Below, piece by piece: positions 46,116 through 57,203 of a DNA stretch of 64,000 nucleotides. This stretch comes from Guadua angustifolia. Taxonomy: Eukaryota; Streptophyta; Magnoliopsida; Poales; Poaceae. Both the position numbers and the translations under genes were made by a program. The stretch lies in contig CM070501.1 in NCBI GenBank assembly GCA_036346375.1, positions 57,267,326-57,331,325 of the forward strand, read 5' to 3'. The notes below the pieces were generated by a model. That model was given only the letters and a program-made list of their open reading frames with translations. It searched no databases and was not told the DNA's origin. Each line of letters starts with the position of its first letter. The first letter of the stretch is position 1.

Positions 46116-46351
46116 TAAGAAATAACAGAGCGGGATAATCGATGTAAATTTCCTTTGAATAGAAAACTCTAAAATACTTCAAAGAGCCAAATTTCAAGTC
46201 ACTCAAATGAACAGGAAAAGCAAGTCTTACTATCGCTAAAAAGTTGTAACATCACGTTAAGTTAGGACCATGGCAAGCAACATTACGCACACATTGCTAG
46301 GAAATCCTACCCAACAGGCCAACAAAAATTAGAAACTTTGTACATTCATAC

Positions 46352-46848
46352 AATGAAAGTAGGCCAAGCACTGCAAATAACTAGTGTTGTCAATATGCAC
46401 TCACACATTGTTTAATGACGTCAAGAATGTACTGTTTCTCAAGTTAGATCGGTAGCTTTTGCTAGATTTCCTTTTTGGTTTGCCTCAGACATTTAGAGTT
46501 TGTGGTTGTTTGTCAGGGATACAATTATGGGCCAATGTAAGCCTAAAAGTATAAGGATTCATGAATAGATGAGAAGATTATGCAACAGAAATATGAACAG
46601 CTTGTCAATCTAGTGAATTTTTAGGTTTTTGCATACATGGCATTCAAATTGGACAGGAATCTTCTTGAAGTACTTGATTATAGTGCTAGCTCTGTCATAT
46701 TCCAGTATTGTTTTGACTTGAAGTCTTTCTGCTGCAAACTGTAATCTTATTAAATCGTACTCATGGCAGGTATTTGGTGGTAGCATTGCTGCATTTTCCT
46801 TGTTATGCTTTATTCGCCCTAGTTCTGAGGCTCAAACAAACTCTGTTG
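46352..46848 (+). pseudogene. Near-identical copy of last intron/exon of the 54439-57203 gene (D1)
   Basis: 46352-46848 repeats 56674-57170 almost perfectly (I count about two substitutions). The copy spans the 3' half of the last intron and the start of the last exon (acceptor atggcag|gtatttggtggtagc, 46768 on). It breaks off inside the exon at 'ctctgttggaaa', before the stop codon. It sits between two direct copies of block B inside the Helitron, in opposite orientation to it. Non-coding as placed. Confidence 0.9.
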
Positions 46849-48147
46849 GAAAGAAGTTCCTTCATTTAGTCCAATAAGCAGAGCATTAGCTTTTGATGTT
46901 AGGTGCCAAGCTCTATTGTCAAGGTCAATATTAGTCAAGGCCAATATTAAGCTATGTGCACAAATAAGAAAACCATACACAAGATAGGCCGGACAAATTA
47001 ATGTATACATCAATGCTTGAGCTAAAAAGTCGAGACCAAGGTTACCTCATCGCAAAGACGTAGCATATCTTTGAAGCTATTGTCAATGCGTCAACCATCG
47101 TCTCCAAGATCAAAAGGAACAATCCGTTTGCTATCTATAAGAACATGATGGGCAAAAGTTTACTACCAGCAGATGATAAAGGACAACATAATTGGGAAAA
47201 AATATGCAGACAGAAATAGAAGCCGCAAGAGATGTATAATATCTCACTGGAAATTATTACATGGTAGAAATATTGTTAAACCGGTGGAGACCCGCACACA
47301 CAAAGTCTTGCGATGTTGTATCCGGTGAAGATGCTACATGTAATTAGATTACGTCTATGACATAATATTCCAAACTGAAGTAAACAAGGTAAAGGGCTTG
47401 GTGTAGAACAAGAAACAACCATATGGTATACTTGAAGCTGAGCATACAAGAGAATGATATGCCAATACCAGATGGTCGAAGATTCAAATCCAAAACGACT
47501 GTTTTTTATTCAAATCCAAGGTTCAGTATCCAGCAGCTGTAGTGCTGAATTTTTTTTTGCAAATTGAGAAGGTTTATGATGAATGCACCAACACACTATA
47601 CCTATTCACCTTATGTCAAAGTTCAGCCCACAAGTCAAAAAATGAAAGATGGTAACTCAAGAAATTCTATGAAAATACAACATCTCATAGAAGATTAATG
47701 AATAGGAAATCAAACAAGCAAACACTGTTAATTTGTCAGGAATTACCGAACCGAAGAAAATTTCTTACGATAAATAGTTGATGCCAGCGCCAATTGTGTC
47801 ACCAGATGTGAATATGGGACAAAAGATTCACTTTTCCCCGGACCCCAGTAAAGATAACCACCATCGCCATGGTATCCACAACTGTTACACACCCAGTTGG
47901 ACAGAAGAAATAACAGACGGGATAATCGACGGAGTAAATTTCTTTGAATAGAAAACTCTAAAATACTTCAAGAGCCAAATTTCAAGTCGGCTCAAATGAG
48001 CAGGAAAAGCAAGTCTTACTATCTCGCTAAAAGTTGTAACATCACGTTAAGTTAGGACCATGGCAAGCAACATTACGGACACATTGCTAGGAAATCCTAC
48101 CCAACAGGCCAACAAAAATTAGAAACTTGGTACATTCATACAAACCG
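46849..48147 (-). repeat. Block B2, direct duplicate of 45060-46351
   Basis: Both copies run from 'ttccttcatttagtccaata' to 'gtacattcatacaa' with many substitutions and 1-5 bp indels. B2 contains the better SPRY exon 2 (47905-47745 minus), with CNSCGYHGDGGYLYWGPGKS then ESF, and after one frameshift FTSGDTIGAGINYLS and an in-frame stop. Confidence 0.8.
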
Positions 48148-49352
48148 AAAGGCCATGCCCTCTTTGTACGAAATATCTAACCTTTGCAACGAGCGGTTGA
48201 ATACGACCGATGAACTACATGTAGTTTTAGCTTTAGGATTGAGAAATTTGAGATCTTCAAAATCATCTTAGGCGGAGTTATGCAATTAGCCAACACTAAT
48301 AAAAACAACGACATTTTCTGAAAATGAGGATATACACACCCCGAGCTTTGCATTGCTCATTACCAACAAAACACTAAATCCAGACCACTGGGACCAAACA
48401 ACAGCAACAGAAGGTGCCTCACGCGGGTTGGTGGCGCATCTTGAAGCTCTCGCTGGTGAACCCGATAGAGGTCTGCCCCTTGTGCCCGGCTTTCCTGACA
48501 ATCATCTCGAAGCAGTAGATGGCGTGGCGCGTGTGCGCAGGGCGGTTGGCTTGCACTACCCCGACGTCGTGGCCGTGGTGGTTGACGCCGAGGCACTTGA
48601 TGACATCTTGTCCGTGGAGACAACGGCGAACAAGCCGGAGTCAGAGGTGGTGTTGAGCTCGGACAGCTCGGACTCGCCTCGGCCGGACTCCGCCTCAGCT
48701 CGGCCGCGTGGCCTCCCACTCATGGGGACCGCCATCGCGACGCCACCAAGATCGGGCCCGTCGTCGTTGCCGCCCCCGGCATTGGTTCTGTCGCCGCCGC
48801 CTCTGATTCGCCACCATCCGCCAACCCAACAATTTCGTATCAAAATCGTCGAAACTATCACGAAAACCCCACCAAAGCGTGAAGAAAGCAAGTATTTGGA
48901 GGGCATGATCGGGCCGTGAGGAGCTTCTGCGCGGCAAAGAGGGCGCGCGAAGGGAGTAGGAATCGCGATGGAGACGGCGTAAGGCGTCGAGGCGAGGATG
49001 TGGCGGCGATGGCGAGCGGCGAAGGGGACGCGATGGCGACGGGAAAAAGGAAGATGACCTCTAGGGCTCGCGGCGTCGGAAGAGGGTGCGCCACGGGAGA
49101 TCTTCGGAAGGCCGTGGCGCGGAAGGCTCCGGAAGACGGTGGCGTGGAGGGCTTTGGGTGGACGCATTCCATGAAGCGCAGAAAGCGCACGAACGGCCGG
49201 ATTTGCGGCGCGCGAGGGAAGTAGCGAGCCGAGCTTCTTGCGCGAGGAGAGGCCGCGGAGGCGGGGAGCCGGACGCAAAACGGAGGCTCCTCTCGGCTCG
49301 GCTGGCCGACGTGGCGTAGCCAGGAAACCGGAAAACCTCCCAAGTTTAGAAA
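48148..49352 (-). pseudogene. RanBPM-like SPRY gene 5' exon, copy C1
   Basis: The minus strand encodes ELNTTSDSGLFAVVSTDKMS, then after a one-base frameshift CLGVNHHGHDVGVVQANRP, and GHKGQTSIGFTSESFKMRHQ up to about 48418. A donor-like gtgagg follows there. This is the start of the SPRY/B30.2 domain of a plant Ran-binding-protein-9-like (RanBPM, LisH-CRA) protein. Upstream (48860-49200) is a GC-rich open stretch that may be captured 5' sequence. Together with B2 it preserves the exon 1-exon 2 order of the source gene. Frameshift and truncation make it non-functional. Confidence 0.8.
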
Positions 49353-49819
49353 AGGTACTAGGAATGGAATCGTGGCGTGCCACGCCGCGTCCGATGTCTG
49401 TTTATGCGCATGTTGTGCCTGCTGTTTGTCTGTGCGTGTTTTTTTTTCCACCGTAGATCGGAGGCTATAATGTTTCTTGATCGAGATGTTGCAGATCTTG
49501 CTTCTTGATAGTGGCTAGTGGAAGACGAAGATGCGTGTGAGGAGCGGAGCAGAGACCTATAGAAAAGTAGAACGGGTGAGTGGCATTCTTTGCAATAAAC
49601 AAGCATTCTTGAACGGAACCTAGTAGAACGAGCAAAGGTCTTTGCGGTGAAATAGTACTCTTGGAAGGAACCGCAAGCAGAATGAGTGGCGCTTGTTGCT
49701 ACATAGATGAAATTTGGCGCTTACGGTCCAATTAATGATTATTGTAAAAACGCGTTGAGGGGAAATAAACCGGAAGACTGAGGAGGTGATGTGTTGTTGG
49801 ACCGTAATAGCCGTTGCTG

Positions 49820-50520
49820 ACGATGTTGGAGTCCTCAGGGTCTTGATCGGGAATGTTCACATGTAAAGAACCCCGCTTGATGAGCTCTGGTTCGATGCTT
49901 GCTCCTTCATGAAAGAGTCTGACTCTTGGTGGAAAGGGTAGTCAAGAGAGAAGCAATCATCACTTGAATTTTTTATGAGTCTTGAGCCATCCCGCCACGA
50001 AATGGGGAAGGAAGAACCAAATCCATAATTTGCATGGTTCGTAAATGCAGAATCTGATTATCATATTGTGAACGCCAAAGCAGAAAAATGCCATGAGTTA
50101 CTCAGATCAAGTTCCATTATTTGACTTGGTTTATATGAATTCGATAATATCTTGTTTAGTAATGAACGATCAATGTGAAGATAATCATGCCAATTCGCAA
50201 AGAAAAATAGTATTAGCAAGAAACCTTGCCTTTAGAAGCTCCTCTCTCCCACAACCGTGCAAAACATGAACCTTTTTCCTTGTCCTCTCTTGCAATAGAG
50301 GCTTCACAACCTAGCAAACAAAACTAAATGAAATGTTAATGAGCCTTCAAAATAAAAACGGTTAACTACTCGTACAATGACAATCTTAGGTCTTGTACCT
50401 TCCAACATCTTTGAGAATATGTATGGAGCATTTAATATATAATAGGTCTCGGTCTTTTCAGGTAATTCAGATCACCAACAAGAGATATTGCGGTCAAAAT
50501 CAGAATCCATCAACAGTATC
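49820..50520 (-). pseudogene. SEC14-like fragment, copy A2
   Basis: Same exons as at 44100-44800: the VVKPLLQERTRKKVHVLH-type exon at about 50312-50232, the YPEKTETYYI-type exon at about 50490-50400, and the C-terminal FSLDYPFHQE segment near 49960-49900. Further indels disrupt it. Confidence 0.7.
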
Positions 50521-50859
50521 TAATCAAGAGCAACATAAATAATGGACCAACATACAAAAGGTGCAGACCTTGTACAAAAATTTGAGTTATTTAAAGGCCA
50601 TGCCCTCTTTAGCACGAAATATCTAACCTTTGCAACGAATGGTTGAATACGACCAGTGAACTACATGTAGTTTTAGCTTTAGGATTGGGAAATTTGAGAT
50701 CTTCAAAATCATCTTAGGCAGGTTATGCAATTAGCCAACACTAATAAAAACAACGACATTTTCTGAAAATGAGGATATACACACCCCGAGCTTTGCATTG
50801 CTCATTACCAAACCCCGACACTAAATCCAGACCACTGGGACCAAACAACAGCAACAGAA

Positions 50860-51270
50860 GGTGCCTCACGCGGGTTGGTGGCGCATCTTGAAGCTCTCGC
50901 TGGTGAACCCGATAGAGGTCTGCCCCTTGTGCCCGGCGTTCCTGACAATCATCTCGGCGATAGATGGCGCGCGGCGTGGTATGAGGCGGTTATTTACACT
51001 ACCCGACATCGTGGCCGTGGTGGTTGACGCCGAGGCACTTGATGACATCTTGTCCGTGGAGACAACGGCGACAAAGCCGGAAGTGTTGGTGGTGTTGAGC
51101 TCGGACGGCTCGGACTCGCCGGCTCGGACTCGCCTCGGCTCATTGCGGGCCTCCCACTCCGCCGGGGACCGCCACCGCGACGCCAGCCGCATCGGGCCCA
51201 CCGCCGTCGTCGTCGCCACCGGCATTGGTTCTGTCGTGGCCGCCTCCTGATTCGCCACCATCCGCCAACC
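50860..51270 (-). pseudogene. RanBPM-like SPRY 5' exon, copy C2
   Basis: Carries the same AVVSTDKMSSSASA frameshift signature and EMIVRNAGHKGQTSIGFTSE as copy C1, with additional damage around 50960-51000. The shared frameshift shows that it predates the duplication. Confidence 0.7.
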
Positions 51271-51873
51271 CAACATTTCCTGGTATCAAAATCGTCAGAA
51301 ACTATCACAGAAAACCCCACCGAACTGTGAAGAAAGCAAGTATTTTACTCCGACACAGACGCCGCTCCCGGCCTAACCCTACCATGAAAAAAAAAATCGC
51401 GGAGGGGCATGATCGGGCCAGCGGGGAGCTTACCCGATCAAAGAGGGCGCGCGAGCGGGGAGTAGGGATCGCGATGGAGAGACGGCCGAGCGTCGGAGGC
51501 GAGGATGCAGCGGCGGCGATGGCGAGGGCGAAGGGGACGCGATGGCGACGGGGAAAAGGGAAGATGACCTCTAGGGCTCCGCAGCGTCGGAAATAGGGCG
51601 CGCCACGCGGAGATCTTCGGAAGGCCGTGGCGCGGAAGGCTCCGGAAGACGGTGGCGTGGAGGGCTTTGGGTGGACGCATTCCATGAAGCGCAGAGAGCC
51701 GTGGGGCGCGGGGCGGAGGCGCCTGAGCGGCCGGATCTGCGGGAAGCGAAATGTGAGCCGAGCTTCTTGAGGAGAGGCTGCTACATGAGGCCGGATGCAA
51801 AGCGGAGGCTTCTCGGCTCGGTGGCCGGCCGACGGCGTGAGCGAGAAAGGAAAACCTCCCAAGTTTAGAAAAG

Positions 51874-53556
51874 AAAATTTTTCGCGACGTAACACGTCGT
51901 GTGCGATATTTTTTCGAAGGAATAATTTTATTTTTTCAACGGTATATTTTTAAAATCATCAAGAAAACATGCGGAATCATTTTTGAATCGTCAAAATAAT
52001 TTTTCTAGCATCATGATTTTTTAAAGCGGCATTTTTATTTTTGAATCGTCGAAATAATGAGCGAAACAATTTGAAAAGAATCAAAAATTTTTCAGCGATG
52101 TAACACGCTTGCTGCGTCGTTTTTCGTGAAAAAATTCTTTTTTTTCTACGTCTTATTTCCTAAATCGTTGAAATAACGAAGCGAAGCGGAAAAAAATAGA
52201 GATAGAGTTGCAAAAATATCTATATCGATGAATTATTAGGAAAATATTAGAGACGAAAGCGGCAACAACAGTATGGCGATGTTTCGAAAAAATAAATTTT
52301 TTTTCGGTATATTTTCTAAAATCATCGAGAAAATACGGAATCATTTTTAAATCGCGGAATCATTTTTGAATCGTCGAAAAAAATTTTCTAGCATCGTAGA
52401 TTTTTTTCCGTGGCGTTTTATTTTTGAATCGTCGAAATAATGAGCAATTTGAAAAAACCGAAATTTTTAGCGGCGTAACACGCCCGTGCGTGTCGCTTTT
52501 TAAGTAGAATTTTTTTTAAATCGTCTTATTTTCTAAATCGTCGAAATAACGAGCGAAAGGGAAAAAAGAGAGATAGAGTGCAAAAATATCGATTTCGATG
52601 AATTATTAGGAAAATATTAGAGCAGTAGCGGCACAACACGCCGCGTCGGCGATTTTTTGATGAAATAATTTTATTTTTTTGGTATATTTTCTAAAATCGT
52701 CGAGAAAATCTGCGGAATCATTTTTAAATCGTCGAAATAATTTTTCTAGTATCGTAGTATTTTTTTTCGATTAGGGCGTTTTATTATTTGAATCGTCGAA
52801 ATAATGAGCGAAGCAGTTGAAAGAACAAAAAAAATTCATGGCGTGACACGTCACAAGGCGTCGTTCTTCGAAGAAAATTTCTTTTTTCGTGATGTTTTAT
52901 TTCCTAAATCGTCGAAATAACGAGCTTAATTGGAAAAAAATAGAGATAAATGCAAAAATATCTATTTCAATGAATTATTAGGAAAATATTGGAGACCGAA
53001 ATGGAGAACATGATGGGGAAAAAAGTCTACAGGAAAAGGGTGAAAAATTATTAGAGATGACAACCTTCTTTTGCCGAAGTCTAACACTAAACGCGTTCAC
53101 CGAGTAATAATACATGTTTAAAAAATATTAGAGATCAAGATGGGAAATCGAGTTGGGAAAAAAGTCTAAAGTCTAGAGATAGAGCCGCACCCATATTTCT
53201 AGTGACGAAAATATTTTTTCCCAGGAAAAACGGAGAAAGGACCTAGACGTAAGGAGCAAGAACTTGAATGTTACGTTTTTGGACCTGTTCGCTATCCTGA
53301 AAAATTAGAAAAGGGCTTATTCGCGATTTGAATTTAACGAGAGGTTCTTTCCGTAAAATGGTGTACGAGGGACCCGAACGCGATTTTAGAGGGAAAAATC
53401 TTTCACTAACAAAAAATCACGAAGAGCCTATTCGTAATTTATAAAAGGACCAGAATGCAAACAAAAAAATTTGAGCCGGCTCGGCTCGCGTCTCAGCTCG
53501 CGTGACGTGGGTGGTCTCTGGTGCCGGCATTTCTTCCAAGTTTAGTATAGGTAGGA
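51874..53556 (-). mobile_element. AT-rich Helitron with internal 370-bp tandem repeats
   Basis: The minus-strand 5' end TCCTACCTATACTAAACTTGG starts at 53556 after an A. The other end is taken to be where the next Helitron's 5' sequence begins (about 51873); a hairpin-like 'cgacgtgttacgtcg' lies there, but CTAG is missing. Contains three tandem units, and 53050-53440 is similar in inverse orientation to 29280-30140. No coding capacity. Confidence 0.45.
51880..53010 (+). repeat. Three tandem units of about 370 bp
   Basis: The marker 'ggtatattttctaaaatc' recurs at 51941, 52306 and 52681, and 'gaattattaggaaaatatt' at about 52228, 52600 and 52973. Each unit also has 'taacacgc', 'aatcgtcgaaataa' and 'ttctagcatcgta' blocks. 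Confidence 0.8.
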
Positions 53557-54438
53557 TATGATGTGGCGCCTGCCGCGGTTGGTTTCTTGGTTTGTTCGCT
53601 TCTTCCCCCTCTCCTCCCCGCCGTCGACTCCCTGTAGCTGCGAGGGAGTGACAGAGGCGGAGGCGGAGGCGCGAGGCTTCCCTACCTATCCGGATAAGCA
53701 GGAACTCATCGGCGTTGGTTGACTGGGGATATATTGCTGATCTAGTGGGTATATCGTAATTCATGCCCCTGATCCTGTCGTCGACATCTGTGGATCTTGC
53801 CCTGTAAGATATACTAATGCGCACATGCCTCTCCAATCCCAAGGCTGTAACAGTAACAATCGGTAGAGGAAGAACATAAAGAGGTGGAAGCTTGGAGAAG
53901 GGAAGGCAGCAACGCAAGCGCCTTAAGAGGAGGAGAGGACTAGAGGAGTGGTTCTTGGCTCTTGCTCCCTTCCATTCCTCTTCTTGTTCGGGAGGAGGCG
54001 CCCCACCCGCGGCGTTTGATCTCTTTGTGTGCGATTCTCTTGACGAATCACTGGTAATTAGCTTCGTCTCTCTCTTCCTCTGCGCAAGCTTATTGATGCC
54101 CTCTGTTTACTGCTCGTCTTTGGCGTGCGTGTGGATGGAATCCTGGAGCAAAGGTTGTACCTTTACCTTTCGCGTGGAGTACCAGGTTGCAGGATAGGAT
54201 CTGATTATTGGTTTCTTTCACATTCTTTCGCTTCTTCTTTTGCCTTTTCTTTCTCTGTTTGGCAATTAGGAAATTGAGTATTAATCCCTCCCTTTGTCGG
54301 CAAGGAAAGGAGAAAAAATGCTTCTTTGTTTGGGCACAAGTATGGTATCGAATTTACAGGAGAAGGACGAGTGGTAGGCTAATAAAATGTGTTGTGAATC
54401 TGGTGGCAGGGTTGATCACTGCAGCATTGCCATCCGCC
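53557..54438 (+). promoter_or_regulatory. Promoter and 5' UTR region of the membrane-protein gene
   Basis: GC-rich, gene-start-like sequence from 53590. A probable non-coding first exon ends near 54051 (cactg|gtaatt), and an acceptor at about 54408 (gtggcag|ggttg) leads to the ATG at 54439. Confidence 0.4.
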
Positions 54439-57203
54439 ATGGCCGTGGACACCACTGAACCGGAGTACTGGCTCAACTGGAGGTTCCTGCTCTGTGCGAT
54501 CTGGGTCTACACCTGCGTGGCAATTGCCTGCTTCTTGATTTGGAAGTATGAGGGCCCCAATTCACGGGACGCCAATCACGATGGTGGAGATGGAGAGGAA
54601 GCGCGACCCCGGATCAGACCAGGAGTTGTGTATCTTGAAGATTGCTGGAAACCATGCCTTGAGCAGATCCACCCTGGTTGGCTTCTGGCTTTTCGCCTTG
54701 TGTCATTCTTCGTTTTGGCCTCGCTGCTTGCCTGTGATGTTGTCGTCGATGGATGGAGCATCTTCCTATACTACACTCAGTAAGCCAACCTTCAACCTTC
54801 TTGGTCATAATTTCTGTCAGTAATTTCACTTATCACAATTCAAAGATAAGATATCATCCTTGCGCAAGTACTCATTTCTTACTAGAGTAATATTCGGAAA
54901 ATTGTTTGATTTGGGATGTTTTGTACATTTGACAGGTGGACGTTCTTGCTTGTCACCTTATATTTTGGGGTATGCAGTTTGCTATTAGATAATTATTGTA
55001 TAGTATTCTCTATTTGCTAGTTCATTATTGATTATGAATTATGATTACCTGCATCTGAGACTGACACCACGTGCTGTTGCATTGCCTGTCAAAATTGGAA
55101 CAGTGGCTAAAATGAAATATATTATTAGAGTGAATAGTATTTAATATATTTTATTGTATATGTTTGCTCTCACCGGTACTTACTAGTTCTTAACTCCATC
55201 TTTAGCTTGGCTCATTGCTTTCGATTTACGGATGCTATCAGTATGCTTACAAGACCAGGGATAGATCTGATGCAGATCATGGCTCATATATCATTGCTCC
55301 AACAGGGGAAAGTACATATGGCCATCCCATTAAAAGCCCTTGTTACAGTAAAACGCATGGTGGTCAAGAAATTGCAGGATTTTGGGGTTACCTGTTCCAG
55401 ATCATGTTTCAGGTAATTCATCATACCTAGTTGTTGTCACTTTGCATTTGAACATAAAGTGCAGATAATTTTTGACTTGTAATTGCTGAACAGTAGACAT
55501 GTTATGATTGATGAAATAAGAAGCAAATGGGATAATAGGAAAGCCCGATTGCTTGACCTAATTGTAATTCATCTTAGATTCTTAGTCATTCTGTTAATTG
55601 ACGGCATGGCCCTATTTGCTACCTCACTCAAATTTTATATTCTTTTTTCCAGACAAATGCAGGTGCTGTGTTGATTACGGATCTGGTGTTTTGGTTTATC
55701 CTGTACCCTTTCCTTGCCCGCAATGCATATGATATGAATTTTGTGAGTACTCCTCAATCGAGATTTCAGGCACAGCATTCTGTGACTTTTATAAAGCTGT
55801 TAGATTTGTCAGAAGAAATGGGGAAAACAATGCCATACTCATGATGGTTTAGTGTTTCACACATCCTTGATGAATCAGTGTCTTTGTATTGGATCACCTT
55901 GCTGGATCTTTTTTTTTGGTTATGTATCTTTGTACGGGTGATTGTGCATGCCTGCATGTGTGCAACACAGATGCAGAATTGGTTGCGATAAGTGGTGCAG
56001 TACTGCTTTCAGAAGTTACATCAGTTACTTGGTCTGGTTCTTTTGAAGAAAGACAAAAACAATTGCATGATAAGATTGTGTGCTACTCATACCTTTGTAT
56101 CTTGCCCTTAATGCACTCAACTCAAAAGAAACAGTTCTTTGTCAGGTCTTGTTATGATATTCTTGGCTGCATTTCTTACTAAGTGCTTGTGATTGCATAC
56201 TGCAGTTGCTTATTGGAACACATTCAATCAATGTTGTCTTCGTAATTGGTGATACTGCTTTGAATAGCTTGGTAAATGTCTCATTCCAGAATATTGATCC
56301 ATACCATGATCAACTAATCTTTGTATTGATCATTTAATCTAAAATTGCAGCGATTCCCATGGTTTAGAATAGCATATTTCATGCTGTGGACAGGCATTTT
56401 TGTCAATGTTCAGTGGATCATCCATGCTAATGTGTCAATTTGGTAATATTTTGATTTACCTTTCCCTTCCTTTGAATCTTAATAAAGTAGAATTTCTTGA
56501 TGTGTTTATGTGGTGTATTTTATTCAGGTGGCCTTACCCATTTCTAGACTTGACATTCCCTCGAGCACCTGTATGGTAAGCTCTACCCGGTGAAAGAAAT
56601 ACTTTTGTAGTGCTAAATAACATTCTTGCTTGTGCAGTGCATCAGTGAGTCGGTATTGTAGATGTTAGATGAAAGTAGGCCAAGCACTGCAAATAACTAG
56701 TGTTGTCAATATGCACTCACACATTGTTTAATGACGTCAAGAATGTACTGTTTCTCAAGTTAGATCGGTAGCTTTTGCTAGATTTCCTTTTTGGTTTGCC
56801 TCAGACATTTAGAGTTTGTGGTTGTTTGTCAGGGATACAATTATGGGCCAATGTAAGCCTAAAAGTATAAGGATTCATGAATAGATGAGAAGATTATGCA
56901 ACAGAAATATGAACAGCTTGTCAATCTAGTGAATTTTTAGGTTTTTGCATACATGGCATTCAAATTGGACAGGAATCTTCTTGAAGTACTTGATTATAGT
57001 GCTAGCTCTGTCATATTCCAGTATTGTTTTGACTTGAAGTCTTTCTGCTGCAAACTGTAATCTTGTTAAATCGTACTCATGGCAGGTATTTGGTGGTAGC
57101 ATTGCTGCATTTTCCTTGTTATGCTTTATTCGGCCTAGTTCTGAGGCTCAAACAAACTCTGTTGGAAAAATGGCTTCCTCATAGTTACACTTACGTGAAG
57201 TAA
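54439..57203 (+). CDS. Multi-pass transmembrane protein (At5g62960/At1g10660-like, Rolling-stone-related)
   Basis: Eight exons join in phase: 54439-54779, 54936-54969, 55206-55412, 55653-55742, 56206-56271, 56351-56442, 56528-56575 and 57086-57203, giving 331 aa. The protein has about seven hydrophobic segments, for example FLLCAIWVYTCVAIACFLIW, LVSFFVLASLLACDVVVDGW and DLVFWFILYPFLARNAYDMN. Conserved phrases include EYWLNWR near the start, IGTHSINVVFVIGDTALNSL and WPYPFLDLTFPRAPVWYLVV. This matches a plant family of unknown function distantly like the Drosophila Rolling stone protein (from memory). Membrane location is certain by composition; role unknown. Length is normal and no frame break is seen. 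Part of its last intron and exon is duplicated at 46352-46848. Confidence 0.85.

Larger units (their letters stand above)
42934..49356 (-). mobile_element. Helitron carrying RanBPM-like and SEC14-like fragments
   Basis: On the minus strand the element ends in CTAG at 42937-42934 followed by T. A near-perfect hairpin (42964-42948, GCGGCGTG/CACGCCGC) lies 10 nt before it, a textbook Helitron 3' terminus. Its 5' end is placed at about 49356 (TACCTTTTCTAAACTTGG), directly against the 3' end of the next Helitron. Inside, in minus order: SPRY exon 1 (block C1), SPRY exon 2 (B2), a copy of the membrane-protein last exon (D1), a second copy of B (B1), then SEC14 exons (A1). No RepHel is encoded. The 3' end is firm; the 5' end is inferred by similarity to 53556. 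Confidence 0.6.
49358..51873 (-). mobile_element. Second, shorter copy of the same Helitron (A2 + C2)
   Basis: On the minus strand it ends CTAG at 49361-49358 followed by T, with a hairpin (GGCGTG/CACGCC) upstream. Its 5' end is near 51873 ('cttttctaaacttggg', as in the neighbouring copy). It contains C2 (SPRY exon 1, 51270-50860) joined directly to A2 (SEC14, 50520-49820). The B block and a 700-bp interior of A (the equivalent of 43396-44101) are missing. Relative to the first copy it differs by many substitutions and indels. Confidence 0.55.

Noticed and set aside
48556..49383. 275-codon minus-strand open frame in Helitron block C1
   Set aside because: Only its lower-coordinate part matches SPRY, and that requires a frameshift; the long upstream part is GC-driven and differs in frame between copies C1 and C2. 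Treated as a fragment, not a gene.
51880..53010. Regular repeats considered as a CRISPR array
   Set aside because: Units are about 370 bp direct repeats without short repeat/spacer structure, in a plant nuclear context.
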